Positions 1 through 9,632 are shown, counted from the stretch's first letter. The stretch: 33,115 nt of DNA from Calothrix sp. MO_167.B12 (GCA_030066045.1 JASJCJ010000042.1:1-33115); one strand, 5' to 3'. Numbers and translations are program-made. The notes: generated from the letters alone by a model not told the origin.

Positions 1-677
1 GAACATCAAGAGGCGAATCACAAGGACAAAGGAATGGTTTGTATTTTGATTTTAACCTTTGTCTGTAGGATTACTAATTTCTACTTCAGCCCATATCTAC
101 TGTTTCCGGAGTAATAAGCAATTCTAAACAGAAAATGAGGCTGGTTGACTGACAAAACTAACAGGAATGGAAGATGATAGCTTTGAATTCAAGTAGAAGC
201 TTTTGATTAGCTTTTTGTCTTCTTCAATATAGATGCGGTTTAACTGTAGCGTCGTAAGTTCCCTCACTTATCGGCAAGGGAAGTGATGAGATATAAGACG
301 TAAAAATATTTGTGCCCTGAAAGGACAGCGAATATTTTGACAATTTTCCTGATTTTTTTGACTACAAATAAGGCGATGTGCAACTTTCTTTTGATTCCTC
401 TCCTTAAAAAGGAGGTTTAGGGAGGATCTGACACTGATTTACTAAGTGTAAGATCCCTCAACTCTCTTAAAAAGGGAGTTTTGAAAAAAGTTGTACACAG
501 CATTACAAATAGTTATGGTGCAATATCAATTCCCAAATTTGCACGTCCATTATTAGGGGTGTGTAAGCAAATTTAAAACTGCCCGTGTCGTTTTTCTTCT
601 TCGCTCTAAAGAGACGAAGTTTCCAAACTCCCGGAGGTTTTTAGATGATATGAAATTTTTTTGTGGCCAAAATGGTA
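1..677. other. Intergenic region without a recognisable gene
   Basis: No credible reading frame or RNA gene was seen. The only clear structure is the MITE-like inverted-repeat element at 375-502. The stretch lies downstream of the lipoprotein gene that ends at 678. Confidence 0.6.
375..502. repeat. MITE-like element with long terminal inverted repeats
   Basis: The left arm starts GATGTGCAACTTTCTTTTGA and the right arm ends AAAAAAGTTGTACACAGC. Each arm also carries an internal CTCCTT-AAAAAGGAGG or CTCTTAAAAAGGGAG block and a GGATCT/AGATCC block, so the arms pair imperfectly over about 55 bases around a short AT-rich centre. The centre holds ACACTGATTTACTAAGT, which recurs exactly near 31689 inside another inverted-repeat element. 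No coding potential. Either a non-autonomous transposon or a dispersed hairpin repeat. Confidence 0.6.
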
Positions 678-1166
678 TTACTTTTCAGGCAAATTACAAT
701 AATCATTTAGCTGCTTAAACAGAGTATCTAAACTTTTAGCAGTAGATTTAGCAGCAGTAAGATGAGTATCAATGTCTTCCCTAGCTTTTTGGATTGTAAC
801 CCTACCCTCTTGGGATGCTTTGGCTGCTTTAGTAGCACCCAAAGCCTTGCCAGCTTTGGTTATTTGCTGATTCAAAGTGCCAAATATCTTGGCGAACTTA
901 CCTTGAAATTCGGTTAATTTTGGGTCTTTGAAGTTTGACTCCTTCAGGGATTTAGTTATACCTTGCAAATCTTTAGCCAGTCCCAAACTAGTGGTGACTT
1001 GATAACCCTTGTCTTTTTCAATCAAACTATTTCCTTGGTCAACCAGTTTAATTAATCGCTGACACTGGGCAACTTTATTCTCACTACAACCAGATATCCA
1101 CAGAGTAGTAGCCAAGCTTATAGAAGATATAAATATGTATTTTATATATTTTTGCCAACTAGACAT
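678..1166 (-). CDS. Small secreted lipoprotein of unknown function
   Basis: Codes for 162 residues. The N-terminus is a lipoprotein signal: lysines, a hydrophobic stretch at about residues 8-22, then a lipobox WISGC with the modifiable cysteine at residue 27. The mature part is lysine-rich and predicted helical, with few aromatic residues and repeated Ala/Lys/Ser runs such as KALGATKAAKAS; it may form a helical bundle or coiled coil. It starts at ATG 1166 and is alone, with no close neighbour on its strand. I do not recognise a named family. From the lipobox I infer an anchored periplasmic or outer-membrane-facing protein. Confidence 0.7.
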   Translation of the reverse strand: MSSWQKYIKYIFISSISLATTLWISGCSENKVAQCQRLIKLVDQGNSLIEKDKGYQVTTSLGLAKDLQGITKSLKESNFKDPKLTEFQGKFAKIFGTLNQQITKAGKALGATKAAKASQEGRVTIQKAREDIDTHLTAAKSTAKSLDTLFKQLNDYCNLPEK

Positions 1167-1660
1167 TAAATTACCTACTATCAGTTATTCAGTTATCAGC
1201 TTCTCCAATGAGAGTGAGTGCTGCAATGTTCCTGGACATCAGCAAATTACCCTGAATCGAAGCTTGACGATGATTCTTACCTATGGATAAATTGAGCAGA
1301 ACACTGAGATGGGGTAATGATGATTTTTGCTCAAACCCCAAACAATCGTAACCAATGATCGCACAAATTGTAGAATTTTTGGAAAAATTGGAGATTTTTT
1401 CCCAGGCGATGCCGGAATAATGATCGCAGGGAAAACCTAGTTAGGGTCTGCTGAATAACTATAAAACATTGATGAATCAATGCTTTGAGGCTATTTTTTT
1501 TGTGAATAAGTACAAGGGAATTAGAATTTTAGGTTGAAAATTCTTGCATCTCTAATTTTTGATGATCTTTTGAATAGAAACCCATAGGCACCGAACTATT
1601 GCCTATTGCCTATTCCCTATTCCCTACCCCCACAATCATGACCCCCTCAGCAAACCCTAA
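1167..1660. other. Intergenic region with short tandem repeat patches
   Basis: No gene seen between the lipoprotein gene start and the rnz stop. Around 1597-1626 there is a degenerate run of CCTATTGCC/CCTATTCC units (short tandemly repeated repetitive DNA typical of filamentous cyanobacteria). A TCAGTTATTCAGTTATCAG repeat sits near 1180-1200, just upstream of the lipoprotein gene. Confidence 0.5.
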
Positions 1661-2617
1661 TTACTTATTACTTACTTTTTCTGCTTCTCGTCGTCTGGGT
1701 ATTTCATAATCCATAAAGTCATAGGCCATTTCGGTGCAAGGAAAAATAGCACGAGCCTCCTTGAGTAAATCCCTAAATTCTACAGGATTACCAGGAGTAT
1801 AGCGGGGGCTGAAATGGGTAATAATTAAACGATGTGCCTGAGCCGCTAAAGCTGTTTGTGCTGCCATTGTACTTGTGGAATGGAGGCGTTGAAATGCCAT
1901 ATCCGCATCCTGATGAGCAAAAGTGGCTTCATGAATTAATAAATCTGCATCCCTTGCCAACTCCACCGCACCTTCACAGTAAACTGTATCCGTACAGTAA
2001 GCTATCTTACGTCCAATTTCTGTGGGGCCACATAAGTCAACCCCATTAATTACCCGTCCATCGTCTAAAGTTACCACTTCCCCACGCTTCAATTGACCAT
2101 AAACCCGACCGGGGGGAATTTGCAATTGTTGAGCTTTTTCCACATCAAATCGTCCGGGACGGTCTTTTTCTGCGACTCGGTAGCCAAAAGCAGTGATCCG
2201 GTGATGTAACAGACCACAAGAAACGGAAAACTCTTCGTCTTCGTAAATTAATCCTGGAGTAACGGCGTGAACTTTAATGGGGTAAGAAAAATGGGTGTGA
2301 GAATAACGGGAGGCTGCTTGGAGATATTCGTTTAATCCTGGGGGTCCATAAATATCAATACGTTGGACATTCCCAGCTAAACCACAGCTAGCGAGTAAAC
2401 CCATCAAGCCAAAAATATGATCACCGTGCATATGGGTAATAAAGATACGGGTAAGTTGGCTGATTTTCAGGTCACTGCGTAGGAGTTGATGCTGGGTTCC
2501 TTCGCCGCAATCAAATAACCATAATTCTGCCCGTTGTGGTAATCTCAAGGCAACACTGGAAACATTTCGCGATCGCGTTGGTACCCCAGAACTAGTCCCT
2601 AAGAATGTTATCTGCAC
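1661..2617 (-). CDS. rnz: Ribonuclease Z (tRNA 3' processing endonuclease)
   Basis: Codes for 318 residues, the usual length of short-form RNase Z. This zinc endonuclease cuts tRNA precursors after the discriminator base to allow CCA addition. The metallo-beta-lactamase signature HMHGDH is at residues 62-67. The start is [14 protein letters not shown] as in the family. Other family motifs seen are FDCGEGTQ near 36-42, the AYCTDT metal ligand region, LLIHEATF and a final ITHFSPRY. The start codon is GTG at 2617, chosen because the family N-terminus begins exactly there. It stands alone between repeat-rich spacers. Confidence 0.95.
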   Translation of the reverse strand: MQITFLGTSSGVPTRSRNVSSVALRLPQRAELWLFDCGEGTQHQLLRSDLKISQLTRIFITHMHGDHIFGLMGLLASCGLAGNVQRIDIYGPPGLNEYLQAASRYSHTHFSYPIKVHAVTPGLIYEDEEFSVSCGLLHHRITAFGYRVAEKDRPGRFDVEKAQQLQIPPGRVYGQLKRGEVVTLDDGRVINGVDLCGPTEIGRKIAYCTDTVYCEGAVELARDADLLIHEATFAHQDADMAFQRLHSTSTMAAQTALAAQAHRLIITHFSPRYTPGNPVEFRDLLKEARAIFPCTEMAYDFMDYEIPRRREAEKVSNK

Positions 2618-2782
2618 GGTGTTTTTGCCTTTTTTGGTGTAGTTAGTTTAATTTGCCACTTCACTTTCTATAGTGGCATGGAAAGGCGCAAAATGTTTTT
2701 TTAATACCTCTGGGTAGAGAAATCAACTTGCAATTGAAAGCTTGATTACCATAAGTAGGGGGACTGGGATCTCTGTATTTGA

Positions 2783-2974
2783 TGATTGACATATGTCTCT
2801 CAGTTTGGATTAGTGTGTTGGAGCGATCGCACTGGTCAAGTTCGCCAACAGCTTGAAACCATGATTACTAATCGGGAATTTATTACTCCCCGATTCACTC
2901 AGCTGGAATTGCTGCAAGGGAGCATGAACAATGCTTGCGGGACAAAAGTAAGCTGCCTTCTTCACTGTTGGTGA
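2783..2974 (+). pseudogene. Frameshifted, truncated PIN-domain (VapC-like) gene remnant
   Basis: Frame 1 from ATG 2783 reads MIDICLSVWISVLERS. The homology then moves to another frame reading SDRTGQVRQQLETMITNREF followed by RFTQLELLQG. Together these resemble the start of cyanobacterial PIN-domain proteins: an early Asp with SVW, then RTGQV, then FTQLELLQG. The continuation after LLQG is lost and the frame stops at 2974, so the later acidic residues of the nuclease site are missing. The frame change is near the HIP1 site GCGATCGC at 2823-2830. No antitoxin gene was seen beside it. Recognition is by eye on short motifs, so the family is probable, not certain. Confidence 0.5.
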
Positions 2975-3074
2975 ATTCCTCGTTGCCTTGAATGATATTT
3001 AAGTATTATTATCGACAACATTGGTTCATCATTAGTATAATAAATAGCCAATAATTAAATATGGATAAAAAACA

Positions 3075-3710
3075 TTGAGACAAATCCTCAACCGACGTTT
3101 GTGGTTTCTGTTTCTTTTGAAGCAGCTGGTTTTGAAGAAGTCATACTTGTATTCAACAGGATGGGTTGAGTCGCTTAAACGTGGCTATCCATGTGAGAAT
3201 GATGGCTCCGAAATTCCCTGGATGAACTATCCACTAATCAATCTTCTTAAAGAACGGCTTAATAGAGATTTGAATCTATTTGAATTTGGCAGTGGCTACT
3301 CCACATTGTTTTATGCAAAATTAGTTCGCAGCGTTATCTCAGTGGAATATAATAGGAATTGGCTAAGTTTGATGGATTCCAAGATTCCAGACAATGTCTC
3401 TCTAATTTACAGAGAAAAGGATGTAGATGGGAGTTACTGTCGCTCAATTACTGAGTTCAATCAAGAATTTGATGTTGTCATAGTTGATGGCAGAGATAGG
3501 GTAAATTGTGTCAAACAAGCCATGGGCAAGTTGTCAAAAACAGGTGTCATCATTCTTGATGATTCTGACAGGCAAAGATATTCGGAAGCGATCGATCATG
3601 CAAAGAAGAAGGGATTTCGTACTTTAAGTTTAGAAGGATTGAAGCCCAGTACTGGCAAGCTTAGTAAAGCCACTATTTTGTATCGTCAAGATAATTGTAT
3701 TAACATCTAA
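3075..3710 (+). CDS. Possible class I SAM-dependent methyltransferase
   Basis: Codes for 211 residues from TTG 3075. The region LFEFGSGYSTLFYAKLV fits the glycine-rich SAM loop (motif I), ISVEYN the acidic residue ending strand 2, DVVIVDGRDRV the strand-4 motif and GVIILDDSDR strand 5. This is the Rossmann methyltransferase order, as in small sugar or FkbM-like methyltransferases. The substrate cannot be told. The start is uncertain: an ATG at 3061 opens a frame that ends after five codons, and an internal ATG near 3220 would keep the SAM domain. The roughly 60 residues before motif I are basic and hydrophobic. No operon partner. Confidence 0.65.
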   Translation: MRQILNRRLWFLFLLKQLVLKKSYLYSTGWVESLKRGYPCENDGSEIPWMNYPLINLLKERLNRDLNLFEFGSGYSTLFYAKLVRSVISVEYNRNWLSLMDSKIPDNVSLIYREKDVDGSYCRSITEFNQEFDVVIVDGRDRVNCVKQAMGKLSKTGVIILDDSDRQRYSEAIDHAKKKGFRTLSLEGLKPSTGKLSKATILYRQDNCINI

Positions 3711-4801
3711 TTCCATCGGCAATTCCTTGATCCCAGCATTTTTGTCATTCAACCCAAGGTATACCCCAAATATGCCCTAGTGTTCATTGCATTAATTTTG
3801 CAAGCTTCAAGGAGTGGGAGCGTCTCACTCCCACTACCACATATTTTTGAAAAATTGGGATGCTCCCCTTTTATGGGACAGAGCAGTAGTCCACTACACC
3901 AACTTTGCCGGGTGAATGAATATCTCTATTTATCTTCTCTCCCTCTGATTTCATGCTCCACCCTAACTTCACCGAAACCGCTTCGTGTCTAATGCGTTTG
4001 TGTGGTTTCTCCCTCTACCCCGCTACACTAAAAGGCGATCATTATCAATTTGATTTTCGGGGATAGGGTGCGCCTACAGCGATCGCCAAAAAAACAATTG
4101 TTCGCATTTTTTGAGTATTAATACTGGTATTCTGCAGCCTAACTGTCACAAAAGAATTTTTACTGAGAATTATTTCTAAGCAGAGTTCTACTACTGTACT
4201 GTACATTAGTTCAGCTATATAATTAATGATTATTCATTTATTAATTTAGGTTTAATTTTTAAAAGTATACAATTATTTACTAAAAAATATTGAGAGTAAT
4301 TCCTATTTAACTCAACTATTTTGCGTCGTTTGAAGCTCTTGTTTTTTTGTACTATTTCGGATAAATTAAAATAAGGGCATTTTATGGAAACTTATCCAAA
4401 CTACAGCTAAAACCCTATTATTATCGTTGAGTTGAATTTCAGCTTCAGAACGACTTCAATTTATCAATATTTGACTAATTGAATTTAATATGATATTGGC
4501 ACCCCAGGAGGGGAAGTCACGCATTCATGTATTCAAAAGTATTGAAAGAATTTAGAATTTAGAATTACGTGGAAGCAACGGGGATTTGACCTCGACGCAA
4601 AACGCACTGCTTGTAGAAGCAGGGGAATTTAACCCCCTAAATTGCTTAAATCCCAGATGAACGAAATTTTGGGTGGGATTTCTAGCTAAATATTCAAAAA
4701 ATCATTCCCCACACTCCCCACACTTTTTTCGCTCACCCGTTAAATCCTTTCGCAGCAAATGAAACAAACACAGCTTGCTGTTAAGAGTTCTCTATTTTTA
4801 C
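3711..4801. other. 1.1 kb intergenic region, no gene supported
   Basis: Open frames here are short and resemble no family. The region holds a palindromic repeat at 3813-3835, and very A+T-rich DNA at about 4190-4500. The minus-strand gene ending at 4802 converges on this region, with no strong hairpin plus T-run terminator noticed. Confidence 0.5.
3813..3835. repeat. Short dispersed palindrome
   Basis: AGTGGGAG and CTCCCACT form an 8 bp perfect stem around a 7-base loop. It is the same type of GC-rich palindrome in an AT-rich spacer as those at 9616-9632 and 20315-20333, that is, REP-like elements. Confidence 0.6.
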
Positions 4802-6130
4802 TTACAACGTAAATTCCGCCACATCATCTTCACCTAAATCAACATCCTGTCCTAAAGCAGTGGGTTTAAAGTCAGCACCTTGAATGATGTCAGTAAAAGC
4901 AATATTACTATTTTGATGCATGACATTGAGAATACTGATAAAGTCTCGTACAATTTCACCAGGAGTAAGTAAGGCATCTGCTCCTAGGCGGTTAACAATT
5001 TCTGCCACAAATTGCTGAAAATCCCTGCTAGTCAATTTTTGTTGATAACCAAAATTCAGGGAATGAATCTCACTGATATTTTGTAACAGAGCCAGAATTT
5101 CTCCTTTTGTGAGGGGATTCAGACGAATTACTGGTCCAGTATACTCCTGCACCCCTGCTTGGGTAACAAAACGACTTTCCTTTGTCCGCCTGCGCCATGC
5201 TCCATCAGCAAATAATCCTCTATGGGGGTCTTCTAAAAATTTAGTGGTTCCCCCAATAAAAACACCTAAATTCTCTGCCTTGCACTGCATGGTGTCATTG
5301 AAAATTCCTAGGAGGCGATTGTAATTTTTCTCCCTAGTTACTGTGGTGGATATTTGATATAAATTGACGGCTTCATCTAGCAATATAATTAGTCCCTTAT
5401 AACCAATTTCCGCCACAAATTTTGCCACAATGCGGATGTAGTCATACCAGGTATCATCATCAATAATCACCCTGACACCCAAAGCATTTCTCGCTTCTGT
5501 TTTAGTATTAAATTCTCCCCGTAACCAGCGCATAGCGGCACCTTTCATATCATCATCACCCAAGCGGTAGCCGCGCCAATAGGCAATAATGACATTACCA
5601 AAATCAAATCCGTGGACTAAATCTTCAATATACTGAACAACTTCCCGAATTTTGGCTTCTACTTGATCGTCAAACCCTTGATCATTGGGACGCATTCCCG
5701 TATCTTTTGCCACTTCTTGCTGAATTTTATTAATCCAGCCTTCCAAAATTGCAATTAAAGCACCACCATCGGGACGGGTTTTGGTGGCAAGACAACTCAT
5801 TAATTCTCGATAGGTTGCCAAACCTTCATTATTACTTCCTGCTAATCGTCTTTGTTGAGATAAATCTGCATCAGCAATGACAAAGCCTTGTTCTAGAGCG
5901 TGGTTACGTAAGAGATGGAGGATAAAACTTTTGCCCGAACCATAGTTACCGATGATGAAGCGAAATGCGGCTATACCTTCAGCGATATCATCAAGATTTT
6001 GTAATAGGCTTTTTAGCTCTTTTTCTCTACCTACAGCAATATGTGACAAACCAACCCTAGGCACAACTCCCGCGCCCAAAGAGTTAATTAAAGCAGTAGA
6101 TACTTTTTTAGATATTTTCGGCTTTGCCAT
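4802..6130 (-). CDS. BrxD-like P-loop ATPase (DUF2791/BREX ATP-binding family)
   Basis: Codes for 442 residues, about the family length. Walker A is GNYGSGKS at residues 61-68 and Walker B is LIILLDEAVNL at 247-257. The N-terminal line VGREKEL and the stretch ADADLSQQRR fit the ATP-binding family that includes BrxD of BREX phage-defence systems; the same family also occurs outside BREX beside TerB-domain proteins. No BREX methyltransferase, PglZ or BrxL is in the window, so this is not a BREX locus as seen here. It is 105 bases downstream of a coiled-coil protein with a probable TerB-C domain, on the same strand. ATP hydrolysis is likely; the process served is unknown. Confidence 0.7.
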   Translation of the reverse strand: MAKPKISKKVSTALINSLGAGVVPRVGLSHIAVGREKELKSLLQNLDDIAEGIAAFRFIIGNYGSGKSFILHLLRNHALEQGFVIADADLSQQRRLAGSNNEGLATYRELMSCLATKTRPDGGALIAILEGWINKIQQEVAKDTGMRPNDQGFDDQVEAKIREVVQYIEDLVHGFDFGNVIIAYWRGYRLGDDDMKGAAMRWLRGEFNTKTEARNALGVRVIIDDDTWYDYIRIVAKFVAEIGYKGLIILLDEAVNLYQISTTVTREKNYNRLLGIFNDTMQCKAENLGVFIGGTTKFLEDPHRGLFADGAWRRRTKESRFVTQAGVQEYTGPVIRLNPLTKGEILALLQNISEIHSLNFGYQQKLTSRDFQQFVAEIVNRLGADALLTPGEIVRDFISILNVMHQNSNIAFTDIIQGADFKPTALGQDVDLGEDDVAEFTL

Positions 6131-6235
6131 TTACTTCACCGCATTTCTTATGAATATGCTGAGGTTCGTAGCTATTGAAAATAGACGAGTTCACTTACCC
6201 TAACAATTATATTATTATACGTTGCAATTTCTAAT

Positions 6236-7567
6236 TTAGTTAGATGATGTCTGCTTAGTTTTTAAATGATCGTAGGCAGCAATTAATGTACTTACATGGT
6301 TGATATATTCTGGAGAGATGAATGGTGATTCTGCCCCTGATTCGATAATTAATTCACCAATGATTGTATGTGCCCGATCATTAATGTCATCAACCAATAA
6401 ACTTGGCATGGTTATTTGATTTTCTGCAATTGTTTTCAAAATGCGATCGCTATTATGTTGTTCTAATATAGCTTTTAATGCTTCTACTTCATGGGATGGC
6501 ATATTTTGTAACAATTGATGCCATTCTTCTGGTAAATGCTCCTCTATTTCCTCCGGACTATCTGTAACTTCAATTAGGTCAGCAAAAGGAAATGGTTCTA
6601 TATCCTCTTCTAGTTGTTGTTCGTTGGCAGATGGTTGAGCTACATTATCTACTTGTTGCAGTAACTCCCATACTTGATTTTGTAATTGGTCTCTCTCGGT
6701 TTGTAAGATGACAACCTGCTCTTGTAATTGTTCTACTTCTATTTTCTGTTCGGCAATTTTTTGATCTAAAGTTGTCAAGTTAGTTTCTAAGGTAACTTTT
6801 TCATTAGTTTTCGCGCCTAATAATTCACTCTGCTTTGTTTCTTGTATTTCTAACTCTTGAATCTGTACCCTCATTTCATATAATTTTTCTTCTAATTGGG
6901 GTCGGAGTCTTTCTAATAAAGTTAAACTACTTTCCAAGTCTTGCTTTTGCTGTTGTAAATCAGCAATTTGGGAATGTAACTGGGTAATTTCAGCTTTGGA
7001 GAGATTACAATTCAAATCTAAGCTACGCTTTTCTGTATTGAGAGCAACTAAAGCATCATTGATTTCTCTGTGAGTTTGTTGTAATTCTTCAATTTCCCCT
7101 TGTAGTTGGTGATTTTGTCTTTCTAATTGATTTCTCTCAACCAGAAAATTACTCACTTCCCTTTGAAAATTCTCCCGTTGATTACGGTTTTCAATAACTT
7201 GATTTTGAAGTTGAGTAGATTCCTTATATAATGAGGAACAATATGTTTCTAGTTGATTAATCTCTCCTACAACCCCAGCTTTTAATCTCTCCAGTTCTTG
7301 AATGCGTCTTTGCAGAGAATCCCTTCGCCCCCGCATTTCAGAATTTCTCTGTTGTCGATCTATAAATAGTGCAGCATTGCTGACAGTGATGGTGATTATA
7401 CCTGTGAGCAATGCAGCCATAAAATTCCAAGTAAGGACAAGACTCAGACCGAAGCTGACACCCAGGGCAATTATACCGAGAACAAATCGATTACTGACCA
7501 TAGCTGATTGCATATCGCTTGTTTGTAGGCTTGTCGCCAGTGGATAGTGAAGATTTTTTGATGCCAT
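6236..7567 (-). CDS. Membrane-anchored coiled-coil protein with probable C-terminal TerB-C domain
   Basis: Codes for 443 residues from ATG 7567; a GTG four codons upstream is possible. Two adjacent transmembrane helices lie at about residues 28-46 and 48-69. They are followed by some 230 residues of heptad-like, Gln/Glu/Leu-rich coiled coil (about 76-310), then an acidic linker. A C-terminal domain at about 345-438 (EVEALKAILEQHNSDRILKT, MPSLLVDDIND, IIGELIIESG, ISPEYINHVSTLIAAY) matches my memory of the TerB-C domain seen in tellurite/stress-response systems. The anchor and coiled coil suggest a scaffold at the membrane. The next gene on the strand is the BrxD-like ATPase, so the two may act together. 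The TerB-C call needs a profile search. Confidence 0.65.
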   Translation of the reverse strand: MASKNLHYPLATSLQTSDMQSAMVSNRFVLGIIALGVSFGLSLVLTWNFMAALLTGIITITVSNAALFIDRQQRNSEMRGRRDSLQRRIQELERLKAGVVGEINQLETYCSSLYKESTQLQNQVIENRNQRENFQREVSNFLVERNQLERQNHQLQGEIEELQQTHREINDALVALNTEKRSLDLNCNLSKAEITQLHSQIADLQQQKQDLESSLTLLERLRPQLEEKLYEMRVQIQELEIQETKQSELLGAKTNEKVTLETNLTTLDQKIAEQKIEVEQLQEQVVILQTERDQLQNQVWELLQQVDNVAQPSANEQQLEEDIEPFPFADLIEVTDSPEEIEEHLPEEWHQLLQNMPSHEVEALKAILEQHNSDRILKTIAENQITMPSLLVDDINDRAHTIIGELIIESGAESPFISPEYINHVSTLIAAYDHLKTKQTSSN

Positions 7568-7738
7568 TGTTATTTTCACAGTTAATGGTAACTGCTAAGG
7601 GAGATTCGATGACCGAAATTTAGGGAGAATGACAATAACTGGGGTGACATCTAAAATATATATTCTTGATTTTAATGTGATTTTAACTATTATTTCCTGG
7701 GTGTTCGCCTACTGAGGCTCTTACCCTTGGAGGGAAGA

Positions 7739-9067
7739 CTAGGCCAATGGAGCGCCTCCAGAGAATAGGGCTAAATCCGCCTTGACAAAATCAATAAATT
7801 GGCTTGCAGTTCTACCAGAACGACCATTATGGCGTGTTGCCCATTGTAAAGCTTTAGCTTCTAACTCTTCTGGATGCATATCGATTTTTGCTTGCTTGGC
7901 TAGATGTTGGACAATTTGTAAATATTTATTTTGATCTGCTGGTTCAAATGTTAAGGTAAGACCAAAGCGATCGCTAAATGATAGTTTTTCCTGTATAGTA
8001 TCCCAGGCTTGGATTTCATCCTTGTCCTTAGGAGTTGGTCTATCCCCAAAGAACTCCCTCACTAAGTGACGGCGGTTGGAAGTCGCATATACAACTACAT
8101 TTTGGGGACGAGCTGTAATGCTCCCTTCTAAAACTACTTTCAGGGCTTTAAAGGCATCATCATCTTCTTCAAAGGAAAGGTCATCGACAAAGATGATAAA
8201 TTTCTGTGGTAATAAATGCAACTGCTGCATAATTACTGGTAAATCTTGTAAATCAGATTTTGTCACTTCCAGTAATCGCAACTGCTGCTCCCTATAATCG
8301 TTCAACAAGGCTTTGACTAAAGAAGACTTGCCCGAACCACGAGCCCCGTACAACAATACGTGTAGTGCTACATTACCTGACAGTAAAAATTCGGTATTTT
8401 TTACCAATGTGTCGCGCTGGTATTCATAACCCACCAGTCGGTCGAGAGTCACAGGATCGGCATAATCAATACCAATAAACTTCCCATTTCGCCAACGTAG
8501 AGCTGGGTATTCTGCAAATAGACCTGTACCAAATTTTTGATAATAAGCTGCCAAATCTGCCACTGCATCAGCCCAATTGTCCAACTGTTGCAGTTTTTCC
8601 CCTAGGGACAATTCTTCTTCCCTTACTACTTCTTGTGACTGCTCTCTATACCATACCACCGGGGAAATTGGTAGATGGGCAGCAGTCTGCACCCATTCAC
8701 TTAAAGTCGCGCTACTGCATTCGTACAGATTTTGTAGTACTTGTAAATCGTGCTGGGCTGCTGTTACCAAAGCCGGAGGTAAATCGGCAAATGCCGAGCG
8801 TTGAGCTAATCGAGAGAAAGGGTTATCATCTTTGAGAATTCTAGCGATCAAGTATTCTTCCCAATTTTGATTTTGGTTTGCCAGGGATTTGAAGTAGTTT
8901 CCATATGCTTGTAAACAACCCCTAGCGTCTGCATCGGTATAACGTATAGATTGCAGTAACTCAATAAAGGCGTTACCCACTTCTGTTTGCAGTACGGATT
9001 GGTAAAGTAGCAGGGAGGATACTTGGCGTTGCAGGAATTGAACCCTGGCATTTGCTTGATTGTCCAT
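7739..9067 (-). CDS. AAA+ ATPase of the DUF815 family
   Basis: Codes for 442 residues from ATG 9067. A TTG nine codons upstream exists, but its added residues resemble nothing and the region contains an IS-like hairpin. The first 200 residues are helical and specific to this family. Then come the DUF815 core VGYEYQRDTLVKNTEFLLSG, Walker A GARGSGKS (about 241-248) and Walker B IIFVDDLSFE (about 292-301). Next are YATSNRRHLVREFF (sensor region) and SFSDRFGLTLTF. DUF815 proteins are chaperone-like AAA+ ATPases of unknown substrate. It is 171 bases upstream of the TerB-C gene on the same strand, so co-transcription is possible but not shown. Confidence 0.85.
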   Translation of the reverse strand: MDNQANARVQFLQRQVSSLLLYQSVLQTEVGNAFIELLQSIRYTDADARGCLQAYGNYFKSLANQNQNWEEYLIARILKDDNPFSRLAQRSAFADLPPALVTAAQHDLQVLQNLYECSSATLSEWVQTAAHLPISPVVWYREQSQEVVREEELSLGEKLQQLDNWADAVADLAAYYQKFGTGLFAEYPALRWRNGKFIGIDYADPVTLDRLVGYEYQRDTLVKNTEFLLSGNVALHVLLYGARGSGKSSLVKALLNDYREQQLRLLEVTKSDLQDLPVIMQQLHLLPQKFIIFVDDLSFEEDDDAFKALKVVLEGSITARPQNVVVYATSNRRHLVREFFGDRPTPKDKDEIQAWDTIQEKLSFSDRFGLTLTFEPADQNKYLQIVQHLAKQAKIDMHPEELEAKALQWATRHNGRSGRTASQFIDFVKADLALFSGGAPLA

Positions 9068-9123
9068 CGATAATCGGGCGATGCAGCTAAACAACTATCA
9101 AAAATAATCTGGGAGGGTGAGAA

Positions 9124-9145
9124 CCCCTGAGTCGCTAACCAGGGG
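9124..9145 (-). mobile_element. Possible solo IS200/IS605-type end hairpin
   Basis: CCCCTG and CAGGGG form a 6 bp stem around a 10-base loop containing GTTAGCG when read on the minus strand, followed by a TTCTCAC tail. It resembles the CCCCTGGCT/AGCCAGGGG hairpin at the end of the tnpB relic at 29401-29429. It lies 57 bases upstream of the DUF815 gene start, so it would be in that gene's leader. No transposase reading frame is attached. Confidence 0.35.
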
Positions 9146-9615
9146 ATGAAACCCGATCCCATTGCGGTTTATCCCTTTGTTTCTCTTAAATCTAGAATTA
9201 CTACAAAATAATGATTTTTGTAGAAAATATTGATTTTCGTGTATGGGCTAAGGGGATGTTTTGTAAACATACACTAGATGCTGGATTTGGACAATTTATC
9301 TGAATCCTGCAATAGTTAAGAGTCAAAGAAGTAGAAAGAAAGGTGGAAAGGCACGGATTCATCTTGCTTCGTAACATCCTTTTGAGAATCTCCTAGATTT
9401 TAATCAGGGGAGTATGTCAATTACCATTAGCAATAAAATCAAAATCTACACAGGTTTTAAGAATAACTTATTTTTCCTGGGGATTATCTGACTCTACGGT
9501 TGATTTATTCCAGTACTTATGAGTTTATCTGTTGATTAGGTAATGGCGCGAGTGCTGACTTGTCAGTTCGTCAATTAATTACTAAGCTGTTCAGCGTCTA
9601 ATTTGTATACATAAA

Positions 9616-9632
9616 GCGGGCAGGATGCCCGC
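9616..9632. repeat. Short dispersed palindrome
   Basis: GCGGGCA and TGCCCGC form a perfect 7 bp stem with a GGA loop, followed by ACTAC. GC-rich REP-like palindrome in an AT-rich spacer. Confidence 0.6.

Noticed and set aside
2783-2974. Intact 62-residue protein at 2786
   Set aside because: It begins at TTG out of frame with the PIN N-terminal motif and ends prematurely; better explained as a pseudogene.
4802-9067. A complete BREX phage-defence locus
   Set aside because: Only a BrxD-like ATPase is present. No PglX methyltransferase, PglZ, BrxA/B, BrxC-size ATPase or BrxL was found within the window.
9068-9162. Upstream extension of the DUF815 gene or a 104-residue minus frame
   Set aside because: The extension encodes IS-end-like hairpin sequence with no similarity to the family; ATG 9067 fits better.
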